A stretch of DNA of 64,000 bases from CAZDVQ01 sp964508975 (GTDB lineage Bacteria > Bacteroidota > Bacteroidia > Chitinophagales > Saprospiraceae), in the NCBI GenBank assembly GCA_964508975.1, contig CAZDVQ010000017.1, forward strand, positions 1-64,000, read 5' to 3'. A model generated the notes under the pieces. It made no database searches. It saw nothing but the letters and a program-made list of their open reading frames with translations, and was not told the origin of the DNA. The translations under genes were made by a program, and so were the position numbers. Below are positions 50,201 to 57,429 of this stretch, piece after piece. Within the stretch, counting starts at the first letter, position 1; each line of letters starts with the position of its first letter.

Positions 50201-50480
50201 ACCCGATACTTTAAATCAACTTACTATACTTGGTCAAAAATACTTAAAATCATTGGAACAGCATGCAGAAGTGAAAACCATTAATTCAAAAACGAAAGGC
50301 TCTCTCGATCAAAAACAATTTGTTGTTAGTAAATCTAAGAATATTATTGACGAAATCGACAAAGTTTTGGCAAAGCATTATAAATTTAACCTTGATGAGC
50401 TAGAGTTTATAATTAACTATGATGTAAAAAATCGTATGGGAAAAGAATTGACGAACGAGGAAGAAACAACTTATGATTAA
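47208..50480 (+). CDS. Eco57I-like N6-adenine DNA methyltransferase
   Basis: 1090 residues. Motif I is DPTCGSGAFLFAAMN (from about 502) and the catalytic motif IV is NPPYVEY (from about 741), the N-P-P-Y of adenine-N6 methylases. The N-terminal 400 residues (FRELFNDMGWN, KFKKEHGAFLQFIKGF, WYASLMLNRLMFCYFIQKKGFLD, YIFEKYINDRANMGAYYTKE) match the large Eco57I-like group. The C-terminal 250 residues are the probable target-recognition region. I see no clear PD-(D/E)XK catalytic triad, so cleavage probably lies in the PLD-helicase. It overlaps the next gene by 8 bp. Confidence 0.92.
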   Translation: MALDKKDFSAYIRQFNFRELFNDMGWNNDKTTQPIVVDNETYTLQAVAEKSGFKILLCNPLSNGLIADYNTRKKIETKVTKLFQEHLIIFFDTKKTEQIWQLVVRQTGKPTKVAETRWHVNQDPELLYQRAAGIFFELDEEEKITIIDVTKRITDNFNQNNEKITKQFYDKFKKEHGAFLQFIKGFSDKTNQEWYASLMLNRLMFCYFIQKKGFLDNNKNYLRDKLNDCKAKKGNVKFYSFYRDFLLVLFYKGLNEPTQSPETQIEIGKIPYLNGGLFDEHELEKNNSGIDIDDKAFERLFDFFDQYEWHLDTRHTATGRDINPDVIGYIFEKYINDRANMGAYYTKEDITDYISKNCILPYLFDETKRHYPKAFSIDAELWQMVKQSGDQYIYDAVKKGVEKPLPKEVELGIKDIGKRNEWNKPANADYALPTEIWREVVDRRNRYTEVKNKIDKGEINAINDFITYNLSIRQFTQDVVENTNDPELLKYFYKSLNSVTIIDPTCGSGAFLFAAMNILEPLYESCLQRMENFVAEAPKGKYKFFEEILAQVKSPEHPNLQYFIYKSIILRNLYGVDIMKEAVEIAKLRLFLKLVATVEADYRRPNLGLEPLPDIDFNIRSGNTLIGFATEAELQKGLTYTFDGVLAKPLIEEKCEIVANAFKRYKEIQLTYGDDFKEFKKAKSELNKRLNELNHELNLLLHKQSSGLRYEHWLKTHQPFHWFAEYYEIINNKGGFDVVVGNPPYVEYGTKLKTVYLLRDYVTLECGNLHAFVAERCFKLISGNGLIGLIIPLPSISTSRMISLQNMIKPNPGKKSRNVWISAFDERPSSLFDGVDQRLVIELIGKETEGCNLYTTGIKRWYSSTRENLFPSINYSKQTEKNLTYTSSILKIQNDEIETSILSKFYSNKPISYLKADSVSNNVIYYRTAGGRYWKVITDMPSGTEALSEKAAYFTGITNHQAIAIISSSTFWWYYSCHFDMFNLKDYMIFGFRFSDPLPDTLNQLTILGQKYLKSLEQHAEVKTINSKTKGSLDQKQFVVSKSKNIIDEIDKVLAKHYKFNLDELEFIINYDVKNRMGKELTNEEETTYD

Positions 50481-50934
50481 AGAATACCTTGGCAATATCG
50501 ACCTTTTAAAGCTCCCCAAAACAGCTTTTTTATGCAGCCGTAGAGTACCCGCTTCGGTTGTATTAAAATGCTATGATTGGGCTATAGAGCAAAGAGAAAA
50601 AGGTAATTGCATAATCAGTGGCTTCCATAGCCAAATTGAGAAAGATGTATTATACTATCTACTCAAAGGCAAGCAGCCAATAATTTTAGTATTGGCACGA
50701 GGTGTAAAAGAAAAAATAGAACCAGCCTTCAAAAAGCCCTTGGAAGAGGGAAGGCTTTTGATTATTACACCATTTGATAAAAATGAAAGACGTGTTACTA
50801 GTGCGAATGCATATGTGCGCAATAAGCTCATGTCTAATTTAGCAGACAATATCACAATAGGTTATGCGAGTCCTGGTGGTCAATTAGAAGAACTATTGAA
50901 AGGAATAGGTAAACCGGTAGACAAAATTGTGTAA
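50473..50934 (+). CDS. Small DprA/Smf-like Rossmann protein
   Basis: 153 residues. The order LPKTAFLCSRRVPASV, WAIEQREKGNCIISGFHSQI, EKDVLYYLLKGKQPIILVLARG, EGRLLIITP and RNKLMSNLADNITIGYASPG follows the DprA/Smf core: Gly-rich first loop, G-x-A-x-G-I-D-like turn, alpha-beta repeat, then R-N-x-I-x-x-x-x-A/S. DprA loads RecA on single-stranded DNA in transformation, but this version has only the Rossmann part and sits in a restriction/defence operon. Its ATG overlaps the methylase stop by 8 bp. Its role here is unknown: ssDNA binding or nucleotide sensing are possible. Confidence 0.75.
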   Translation: MIKEYLGNIDLLKLPKTAFLCSRRVPASVVLKCYDWAIEQREKGNCIISGFHSQIEKDVLYYLLKGKQPIILVLARGVKEKIEPAFKKPLEEGRLLIITPFDKNERRVTSANAYVRNKLMSNLADNITIGYASPGGQLEELLKGIGKPVDKIV

Positions 50935-51012
50935 GCTGTGGATTTATCGTTTCTTTTTGTAAACCGATAATCATTACTGCCCCATTAGCCTTTAGTTCTC
51001 TAAGGAGCCAGC

Positions 51013-51126
51013 AATTTTGCGCCTCCCGCGCCAGCGATGCGAAGCAGTGGCCCGCAGGGCCAGACCGCAACGCGGGCCGAGCGACAGCGAGCTGCGTAGC
51101 GTAGCGACGGCGAAGCCGGGGCGCCA
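51013..51126 (-). repeat. GC-rich structured repeat, family A, copy 8
   Basis: Minus strand: GGCGCCCCGGCTTCGCCGTC, GCTACGCTACGCAGCTCGC, TGTCGCTCGGCCCGCG, GTCTGGCCCTGCGGGCCACT, CATCGCTGGCGC. It follows the DprA-like gene and marks the right border of the AT-rich island; copy 7 marks the left border. Confidence 0.8.
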
Positions 51127-51133
51127 CCCATCA

Positions 51134-51168
51134 TAACTATGAACAATGAATGATGAACAATGAATATT
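51134..51168. repeat. Degenerate ATGAACAATGA repeats
   Basis: AACTATGAACAATGAATGAT-type units as at 36247-36372. The remaining DNA to 51270 shows no gene. Confidence 0.5.
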
Positions 51169-51270
51169 CATTTTTTTAATGCTTATATCAGGTTAGGCTG
51201 ATGGCATAATGAATACAGCTATCCTTTTTTATACTTTTGTAAAGGCATACACCTTGAAAAACCGCCCCCC

Positions 51271-51747
51271 ATGCCCACCATAAAACTAGAAACCGTAATT
51301 CATGCTCCTCAAAACATTGTCTTTGACTTGTCGAGGAGTATTGACCTGCACAAAATCTCCACAAAACATACCCATGAAGAAGCCATTGGCGGTGTAACGG
51401 CGGGACTAATTGGCCTGAATCAATCCGTAACCTGGCGGGCCAAACACTTTGGCATATACCAAGCCTTGACGTCTAAAATCACTGCTTTTGATATGCCTGA
51501 TTACTTCGTGGACGAAATGGAACAAGGCATTTTTAAAAGATTCAAACACGAACATATTTTTAAAACGCTAGACGCCAAAACCCACATGCTTGACATCTTT
51601 GATTATGAAGCACCTCTAGGCTTGCTTGGGAAAATCGCCGATACCTTGTTCCTCAAACAATACATGAAAAGACTTTTGGAAAAAAGAAATGAAACCATCA
51701 AAGCCTTCGCTGAATCTGAGCAATGGAAACAAGTGTTGGTTTATTAA
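51271..51747 (+). CDS. SRPBCC-fold protein
   Basis: 158 residues with the START/Bet v1-like pattern of ligand-binding SRPBCC proteins: IKLETVIHAPQNIVFDLSRSIDLH, VTAGLIGLNQSVTWRAKHFGI, FKHEHIFKTLDAKTHMLDIFDYEAPLGLLGKIADTLF and a long C-terminal helix. The same layout is annotated in other bacteria as a cell-division-inhibitor or cyclase-like protein, without proof. Ligand unknown. The next gene starts 14 bp after it on the same strand. Confidence 0.85.
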   Translation: MPTIKLETVIHAPQNIVFDLSRSIDLHKISTKHTHEEAIGGVTAGLIGLNQSVTWRAKHFGIYQALTSKITAFDMPDYFVDEMEQGIFKRFKHEHIFKTLDAKTHMLDIFDYEAPLGLLGKIADTLFLKQYMKRLLEKRNETIKAFAESEQWKQVLVY

Positions 51748-51760
51748 AAATAATCCCCCC

Positions 51761-52525
51761 ATGCACAAACTCCTCCCCCTCCTCCTACTGACTACACAAA
51801 CCCTCCACTTGTTGGCCGGGCCACTTGAGAATACTGCCATACACAACGCCCTTGACACACCCATTACCCTGGATTATAACCTCCGACTAAAACAGTTGGC
51901 CGATAGCACCATGAAAAGCTTTTTCGGGGAGGCTGGCTTTGCCCAAAACTTTACCATGACTTGCCTGCAAAACCCCTGTGCCCCGGGTTATTTATACGCC
52001 AATACCGGCACTGAAAGCAGTAGTCCATGTAGCACCCAGCCGCAGAACACCTGCAAGGAGGCCATTATAAGCTACAGCTTCGTCAAAAATGATGTACCCC
52101 TCACGGTCAAAATGTTGGTTTCGCTGAAAGATAATGGCGACTATATTTACGTCGAAAATAACCAATATGGCGCAAGGGAAATCAGCCTGAAACAGCAAGC
52201 TCTTTTATCTATGTCTGAAATCCAAGCTATCCTCAGTCGGAATTACCCTAAGGCCAAGCTGAACATTATATCGGGTGCACATACGCTGGTATATTCTTTT
52301 GGGCGTGTTCGGGAGGCTAAACCACGCTTCAATGTCAAGAGCAGCATGCAGCCTTACGCCGTGTACAAGGTACTCCGAGAAACCAAGGCTGGTAAAAAAT
52401 GGCAAGGCGGTTTTTTATATACTGCCGTCAGCCTCGATCCTGAAAAATCGCAAGAGGTTTATCATTTTGATGCCACAAACGGCAAACTGCTTTGGATTAC
52501 TAAAATGCAACGCGTGTCGAATTAG
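51761..52525 (+). CDS. Hypothetical secreted protein
   Basis: 254 residues, with a Leu/Thr-rich signal peptide (MHKLLPLLLLTTQTLHLLAG). I use the ATG at 51761; an upstream start would lie inside the preceding gene and spoil the signal. The mature part has four Cys in a cluster (MTCLQNPCAPG, SSPCSTQPQNTC), probably two disulfides, and three beta-rich stretches (YIYVENNQYGAREI, GFLYTAVSLD, GKLLWITKMQ). No family recognised. Convergent with the next gene (gap of 4 bp). Confidence 0.75.
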   Translation: MHKLLPLLLLTTQTLHLLAGPLENTAIHNALDTPITLDYNLRLKQLADSTMKSFFGEAGFAQNFTMTCLQNPCAPGYLYANTGTESSSPCSTQPQNTCKEAIISYSFVKNDVPLTVKMLVSLKDNGDYIYVENNQYGAREISLKQQALLSMSEIQAILSRNYPKAKLNIISGAHTLVYSFGRVREAKPRFNVKSSMQPYAVYKVLRETKAGKKWQGGFLYTAVSLDPEKSQEVYHFDATNGKLLWITKMQRVSN

Positions 52526-52529
52526 CCCT

Positions 52530-53972
52530 CTACAGCCCCGCACTGATACAAGGACAATCAATATCTTGGCCATCAGCCAGGCCATCTTGGTCGTCGTCCA
52601 TGCCGTTACCACAAATTTCAGGGCATATTTGTACGGTCACTATGACGCTTCCCGTGCCCGGACAACCATTGCCATCAATCATCGTAACCTGGTACGTGCC
52701 CGACATGCCGCTGTTGGCGGCATCAATATCGGGGTAAGTTGTGGTATTGCTATATGACAGTGGGCCAGTCCAACTGACACTACTAATGCTACCCGCCGAA
52801 TTACTCAGCCCCAACCGAATACTCTGCCCGGCACATACCGGACTATTACTTTGCACCGTCAACACCGGGCCGGATACACTGCCGCTCACCAGTACAGATA
52901 CGATATCGGTACAAGCACCGTCGGTCACCGTCACGGTATAAGTCCCGGCGGCAAATACGGTTAAAGTGTCGCTGGTATGGCCATTGCTCCAGCTATAACT
53001 TGAACCACCGCTCGCCGTGAGCAAACGTGTTGGGTTATTGCAATCCAGCAGCACCGATACAGGGCTTATCGCTGCCGTTACCGTACTTCCAGAGCCGCTG
53101 ATCACCACACTCGTCGATGCCGTGCAAGCACCACCCGATACCGTTACGCTATAGGTATTGGCCGTGTTCACGCTGATAGTACTCGTGGTAGCACCTGTAC
53201 TCCACACAAAGCTTGTACCACCGCCAGCCGTTAAAAGCACACTGGGGTTGCTACAATCAAGGGTACCCGAGTTAGGGCTAATCGTGGCGGCGCCAACACC
53301 AACCGTAACTACGGATTCAGCGCGGGTAGATGGACAAGAAGCCGAGCAAACACACTCGGCAAAATAACTGGTGGTGCTCGTTAAAACGGGTGTGGTAAAA
53401 GATGGCCCTGTACCCAAAACAGCGCCGCCACTAGCTACGGCATACCACCTCACCGTTCCAGGACAGCCGCTCGCCGTTAAAGTAGCGGTATTGTTGCTAC
53501 AAATAGAGGGCGAGTTTACGCTCGCCACACTGGTTGGATTCAGCGCAACGGTATGGGTACAAGCCGCCGAGGGGTAGCCCGGGTGTACGTTGATGGTAAG
53601 CAAAGTAGGGTGCCCAACCGTGGTTATGGTAAAGGTTCTACACAGGGTATTGGCGTTGTGCGCAATAAAAATGGAACTGGTCTGATACGTCAACACGCTG
53701 CCACTCCGCGTGCCAGTGTAAATATCGCCGCTAGAGGTCGAGTAAGTCGCCGGGGTAAATCCAGCAGCCACCGTTGCACCACAATTAAAGGTAAATGTCA
53801 TGGCATCGGGAGCGCCTTCAAGGCCCAGGTATTCTGCACATACCTGAATGACAAAGGTTGAGTTACAGGCCGTTTGGCTTTGACTAATCAATGAAACCGA
53901 GGAATCATCGCAAGCCGTACTTGAATGTATGACAATAAACAGGGCCGTTAGTACAGATATAAAGCGTTTCAT
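52530..53972 (-). CDS. Secreted Ig-like/adhesin-type protein
   Basis: 480 residues. Signal peptide (1-20). A cohesin- or Calx-like first domain (about 20-130), an Ig-like domain with conserved Cys pair (SVNSPSICSNNTATLTASGC to AECVCS), then SprB-like repeats of the type LDCSNPSVLLTAGGGTSFVW / LDCNNPTRLLTASGGSSYSW followed by STGATTSTISV and NGHTSDTLTV. The end, EICGNGMDDDQDGLADGQDI, is the Asp-rich calcium-loop-like motif that usually precedes further domains. No T9SS C-terminal signal is present, so it may be truncated or use another secretion signal. Confidence 0.83.
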   Translation of the reverse strand: MKRFISVLTALFIVIHSSTACDDSSVSLISQSQTACNSTFVIQVCAEYLGLEGAPDAMTFTFNCGATVAAGFTPATYSTSSGDIYTGTRSGSVLTYQTSSIFIAHNANTLCRTFTITTVGHPTLLTINVHPGYPSAACTHTVALNPTSVASVNSPSICSNNTATLTASGCPGTVRWYAVASGGAVLGTGPSFTTPVLTSTTSYFAECVCSASCPSTRAESVVTVGVGAATISPNSGTLDCSNPSVLLTAGGGTSFVWSTGATTSTISVNTANTYSVTVSGGACTASTSVVISGSGSTVTAAISPVSVLLDCNNPTRLLTASGGSSYSWSNGHTSDTLTVFAAGTYTVTVTDGACTDIVSVLVSGSVSGPVLTVQSNSPVCAGQSIRLGLSNSAGSISSVSWTGPLSYSNTTTYPDIDAANSGMSGTYQVTMIDGNGCPGTGSVIVTVQICPEICGNGMDDDQDGLADGQDIDCPCISAGL

Positions 53973-54154
53973 GGCATGGAATTAGGCCACCAAATTATAC
54001 AGGCTGCAAGCACTAATTACACTTAAATTGCCCTTTTTTAGGGAGTCTGGCTAACGCTAATTTGCAAGATACCTTATATTTATTCCTTATGTAAGAAGCG
54101 ATTTAGGTGTATTTTATAGCAAGTCTACATCATGTCTAGGGTTATTTTTAGTGA

Positions 54155-54266
54155 TTTTTTGGGCGCTGCGCCCGCGGTGCGGTCGCCGGTCCCTTCCAGG
54201 GGTCGCGTTGCTCCGTGCTTCGCACCCGCGCCTACGGCGCGGCCTTCCAGGCACCTAGCGCAATTT
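54155..54266 (+). repeat. GC-rich structured repeat, family B, copy 6
   Basis: TTTTTTGGGCGCTGCGCCC, CGCCGGTCCCTTCCAGGGG, GCTCCGTGCTTCGCACC, CGCGCCTACGGCGCG, CCTTCCAGGCACCTAGCGC, AATTT. The termini (GGGCGC, GCGCAATTT) can pair. Upstream, 54000-54150 shows nothing recognisable. Confidence 0.8.
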
Positions 54267-54324
54267 AATGATGAATTATGAATTATTGATAATCAATTAA
54301 ATATAAGATAAGCTAAATTACCCT

Positions 54325-54420
54325 CCATGCAAAGGCTACGATTAGGACGCATTTTTACCTACCCTGCCCAAAGGGCAGGCCATATCGGTAGCCGCGGGTT
54401 AAGCAAAGCGCAACCCGGGG
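54325..54420 (-). repeat. Fragments of elements E and G
   Basis: CCCTCCATGCAAAGGCTACG is the inner part of an E arm; GGTAGCCGCGGGTTAAGC and GCGCAACCCGGGG (twice) are diverged minus-strand pieces of G. These suggest recombination between repeat copies. Confidence 0.5.
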
Positions 54421-54525
54421 AATAAAGCGCAACCCGGGGTTCAGGGCGAAAACAGAAAACCCGTGGCGGCAAGCCGTTTGGGCATGAACGATTTAGAAAT
54501 CGCCACGGAACGTGAGCCGGACCGA
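54419..54525 (-). repeat. Repeat family F, copy 2 (inverted)
   Basis: Minus strand matches the copy at 57015: CGTTCCGTGGCGATT, AACGGCTTGCCGCCACGGG and TTTTCGCCCTGAACCCCGGG. Confidence 0.75.
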
Positions 54526-54528
54526 AAT

Positions 54529-54623
54529 CCGGTCGAGCGTAGCTCGGCCCAACCCCCGCTACCAACGGACGCCCAGCGTCTGTGCAGTGGAGGGGGTCGG
54601 CGCATAGCGCCGGGGGGAGGCGC
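54529..54623. repeat. GC-rich repeat, family C, copy 2
   Basis: Begins CCGGTCGAGCGTAGCTCGGC; over 90% matched to 36373-36468 by eye. A fragment of the 101-bp repeat D follows near 54670 (GTCCCCGCCAACAA). Confidence 0.75.
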
Positions 54624-54803
54624 ACAAAGGGCCAAAAACAGCTGCGAAATGGTAGAATTTTACCCTTAACGTCGTCCCCGCCAACAAAGGCAAAGATTAA
54701 TGATGGACAATGAAGAATAAACATTTAACGAAGACCTACTAACTCCCAATCCCTCCCAATAAAGTAAAAAACCAATTTGAATAATTTTTAATGCCGACTT
54801 CCG

Positions 54804-54811
54804 TACCTTTG
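54804..54811 (+). promoter_or_regulatory. -7 box for tyrS
   Basis: TACCTTTG, a full match, 26 bp upstream of the ATG at 54838. Confidence 0.6.
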
Positions 54812-54837
54812 CACTTGAACAAAAACACCTATCATCA

Positions 54838-56126
54838 TGAATTTCCTTGAAGAGTTACGCTGGCGCGGGATGCTGCATAACATGACCGACGGTCTGGAAG
54901 AAGCCTTGTCAAACAATCAAATGATGACCGCTTATATCGGTTATGACCCTACTGCGCCTTCTATTACCATCGGTAATTACGTGACCATCATGATGCTCAA
55001 GTTGTTCCAACAACATGGCCATAAGCCTATCGTGCTCATGGGTGGCGCTACGGGTCGTATCGGCGACCCCTCGTTCAAGGAGGAGGAACGCAACCTGCTG
55101 GATTTCGATGTGATTGACCGCAACCTGAAACACCAGCGCAAGCAAATGGAAAATTTGCTCGACTTCTCTGAAAACCTGCCCAACAAGGCTGAATTCGTAG
55201 ACAACTACGATTTTTACAGCAATATGAACGCCCTCGAGTTTTTACGCGATGTGGGCAAAACCATCACCGTGAACTACATGATGTCGAAAGACTCGGTTAA
55301 GACGCGCTTCGAAACGGGTATTTCGTTTACCGAGTTTAGCTACCAGGTGTTGCAGGGCTACGACTTTGTGCACCTGTACCGCAGCATGGGCTGTACCTTG
55401 CAAATGGGCGGCTCCGACCAATGGGGCAACATCACCACGGGTACACACATGATTGGCAAAATGATCGACAATGCCAAAGCATACGCGGTGACTTGTCCAT
55501 TGCTGACCAAAGCAGATGGTACCAAGTTTGGCAAGAGTGAAAAAGGCAATATCTGGCTGGATGGCGACATGACCTCTAGCTATGAGTTTTACCAATACTG
55601 GTTCAATGCCGGCGATGAAGAAGTGGTGAAATACAACCGCTACTTCAGCTTGAAAAGCCCCGCTGAAATCGAGGCACTCGAAGCAGCACATGCGGCGGCT
55701 ATCGGGCAGCGTGTACTGCAAAAGTCGCTGGCCGAGGAGTTGACGGGCCGTATCCACGGCGCCGAAGGTTTACAAGTGGCTTTAGAGGCTACAGCCTTCT
55801 TCTTCGATAAGAAAATGAGCACTGAGACCTTGACTCAACTACCTGCCAAGGTGTTTGAAATTGCTTCAACTGCCGTAGATTCGGCGGAGTTGCCCGCGGC
55901 TAGCCTGCAAGCTGGCCTCGAAATCGGGGAGCTGTTGGCGGTTGTAACCAAGTTTATGCCTTCTAAATCGGAGGTGCGCCGTGCGATTAAAAGCAATGCC
56001 ATCGCGGTGAACAAGCAGAAATTAAGCGATGAGTTGTACCAGTTAACGCCCAAGGATGTTTTGCCTTCGGGTTATATTTTGATTGAAAATGGAAAGAAGA
56101 CGCAGTATTTGATTAAAGTGAAATAG
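54838..56126 (+). CDS. tyrS: Tyrosyl-tRNA synthetase
   Basis: 429 residues, class Ic synthetase that charges tRNA Tyr. The Rossmann core begins near YIGYDPTAPSITIGNYV: the signature normally HIGH/HIGN reads T-I-G-N here. LMGGATGRIGDPS follows, then the tyrosine pocket QVLQGYDFVHLY and GGSDQWGNITTG, and the second signature K-F-G-K-S in KADGTKFGKSEKG. The C-terminus carries the S4-like RNA-binding domain (SKSEVRRAIKSNAIAVNKQK). The start gives the expected MNFLEELRWRGMLH. Confidence 0.97.
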
Positions 56127-56241
56127 TTTGCGTAACTTAGAGGAAAGTTATACAGGATTCATGTAGTTCAAAGCTACAGTGTTCTTATTGCTCTTTCTTT
56201 GCAAACGATTATTCGTACATACATATTTAATCTACACCAAC

Positions 56242-56724
56242 ATGAACGCAGCACATTTTCACCTCATCGTAAACCACATGCCCATTGTGGGTATTTTCTG
56301 GGCCATTGCATTAACCGCTTATGGCCAATTCAAAAAGAACGACACCGCCTTGTACGCCGGCTTGATTAGCTTCGTGGCCGTGGCCGTATTCGCATTTTTA
56401 TCGAGCAACAGCGGCGAAGGCGCCGAAGAAATTGTAGAAGGCTTACAAGGCGTAACCCACGACATCATCCACGAGCACGAAGAAATGGGCGAAAAGGCCA
56501 TGTTTGCTTGTATTGCCTTGGGCGTATTATCGCTAGCAGCTTTGTTCTTGGCTAAATACCGCCGTTTGTTGACCTGGGTTATCCTAGTGGGTAGCATCGG
56601 TGCAGCAGTACTGTTGAGCTTAACTGGTACTACTGGCGGCGAAATTCGCCATACAGAGATTCGCAAGGACTATGTACCTGCCGCCCCAACTGGCGAGGAA
56701 CGTGAGGAAGGCGAAGACCACTAG
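56242..56724 (+). CDS. Small integral membrane protein
   Basis: 160 residues from the ATG at 56242; an upstream start would add 21 mostly hydrophobic residues from non-coding sequence. Four membrane segments: HLIVNHMPIVGIFWAIALTAYG, TALYAGLISFVAVAVFAFLS, AMFACIALGVLSLAALFLAK, LLTWVILVGSIGAAVLLSLT. Conserved His residues (HFHLIVNHMP) in helix 1 and HDIIHEHEEMGE between helices 2 and 3 could bind haem or metal, as in DUF2231-type proteins. The C-terminus is acidic. Function unknown; found beside tyrS. Confidence 0.8.
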   Translation: MNAAHFHLIVNHMPIVGIFWAIALTAYGQFKKNDTALYAGLISFVAVAVFAFLSSNSGEGAEEIVEGLQGVTHDIIHEHEEMGEKAMFACIALGVLSLAALFLAKYRRLLTWVILVGSIGAAVLLSLTGTTGGEIRHTEIRKDYVPAAPTGEEREEGEDH

Positions 56725-56800
56725 TACCTTTTGGGGCTTCATTGGTCGGAAACAAGACTGGAAACGTCTAAAATCAGACTGTCTTATCATAAGGTATGCG

Positions 56801-56808
56801 TAGCTTTG
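56801..56808 (+). promoter_or_regulatory. -7 box without a close gene
   Basis: TAGCTTTG, a full match. The next plus-strand gene starts 622 bp downstream at 57430, with repeats F, G, an E fragment and family B copy 7 in between. Confidence 0.4.
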
Positions 56809-57014
56809 CAGTCGAAATTTGTGGTACGCTAATCTTACTACACTTTTCGTGCTTTCAGTGTTATGCAACCACCTTGATCTGCCCGCGAGGGCAGACCCTT
56901 ATCTTAGCCGCGGGTTAAGCGTAGCGCAACCCGGGGAAAAATGCCGCACCCACCCAAGCCTAGGCGCGGCGGTAAAAGATAAAAACAGGTCGGTGCATTG
57001 CCTCGCCGCGCAAG

Positions 57015-57121
57015 GGTTCCGAGTTTGCCTGGAAAACGGGTGCCGCTATCGTTCCGTGGCGATTCCTGTTTCTTGCATACCTAAACGGCTTGCCGCCACG
57101 GGTTTTCGGTTGTCGCCCTGA
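57015..57121 (+). repeat. Repeat family F, copy 3
   Basis: GTTCCGAGTTTGCCTGGAAA, CGTTCCGTGGCGATTCCTG, AAACGGCTTGCCGCCACGGG; matches 10811-10934 and, inverted, 54419-54525. Confidence 0.75.
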
Positions 57122-57128
57122 ACCCCGG

Positions 57129-57179
57129 GTTGCGCTTCGCTGACCCGGGGCTACCAAAAGGGGCTGCCCTACGGGCAGC
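57129..57179 (+). repeat. 51-bp repeat G, copy 2
   Basis: Identical to 11211-11261 over 51 bp. Followed at 57205-57245 by an E-arm fragment (CCTTTTCAAGGATGGGTGG and GCAGACGGGG). Confidence 0.8.
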
Positions 57180-57301
57180 GACGGCCAAAAAAGTGTCCTA
57201 ACCGTAGCCTTTTCAAGGATGGGTGGAGCATAGCAGACGGGGTAATCACAAAAGCCTGAAAGGATACTACAACCTACCAAATAAGCAATGCTGAACGGCA
57301 A

Positions 57302-57422
57302 TCTGCGCTAGGGGTGGTAGCGGGCGCCGCAGGCGCTCCCGACGTGCGAAGCACTAGGGACGAGCAACGCGACGCCGCGAACGACCCGCCGCTGGCCGCC
57401 AGGGCCAGCGGAGCGCCCAAAT
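57302..57422 (-). repeat. GC-rich structured repeat, family B, copy 7
   Basis: Minus strand: ATTTGGGCGCTCCGCTGGCC, GGGTCGTTCGCGGCG, GCGTTGCTCGTCCC, GTGCTTCGCAC, GGGAGCGCCTGCGGCGCCCG, CCTAGCGCAGAT. A diverged copy. Its head ends 7 bp before the ATG of the peptidase gene. Confidence 0.7.
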
Positions 57423-57429
57423 CAAAACC

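Noticed and set aside
39192..50934. The island as canonical DISARM or BREX
   Set aside because: Neither DrmA/DrmB (DUF1998) nor PglZ/BrxC-like sequences are present in or around the five genes.
50473..50934. Functional natural-transformation DprA
   Set aside because: It is only 153 residues, lacks the N-terminal SAM and C-terminal winged-helix domains, and is not near competence genes.
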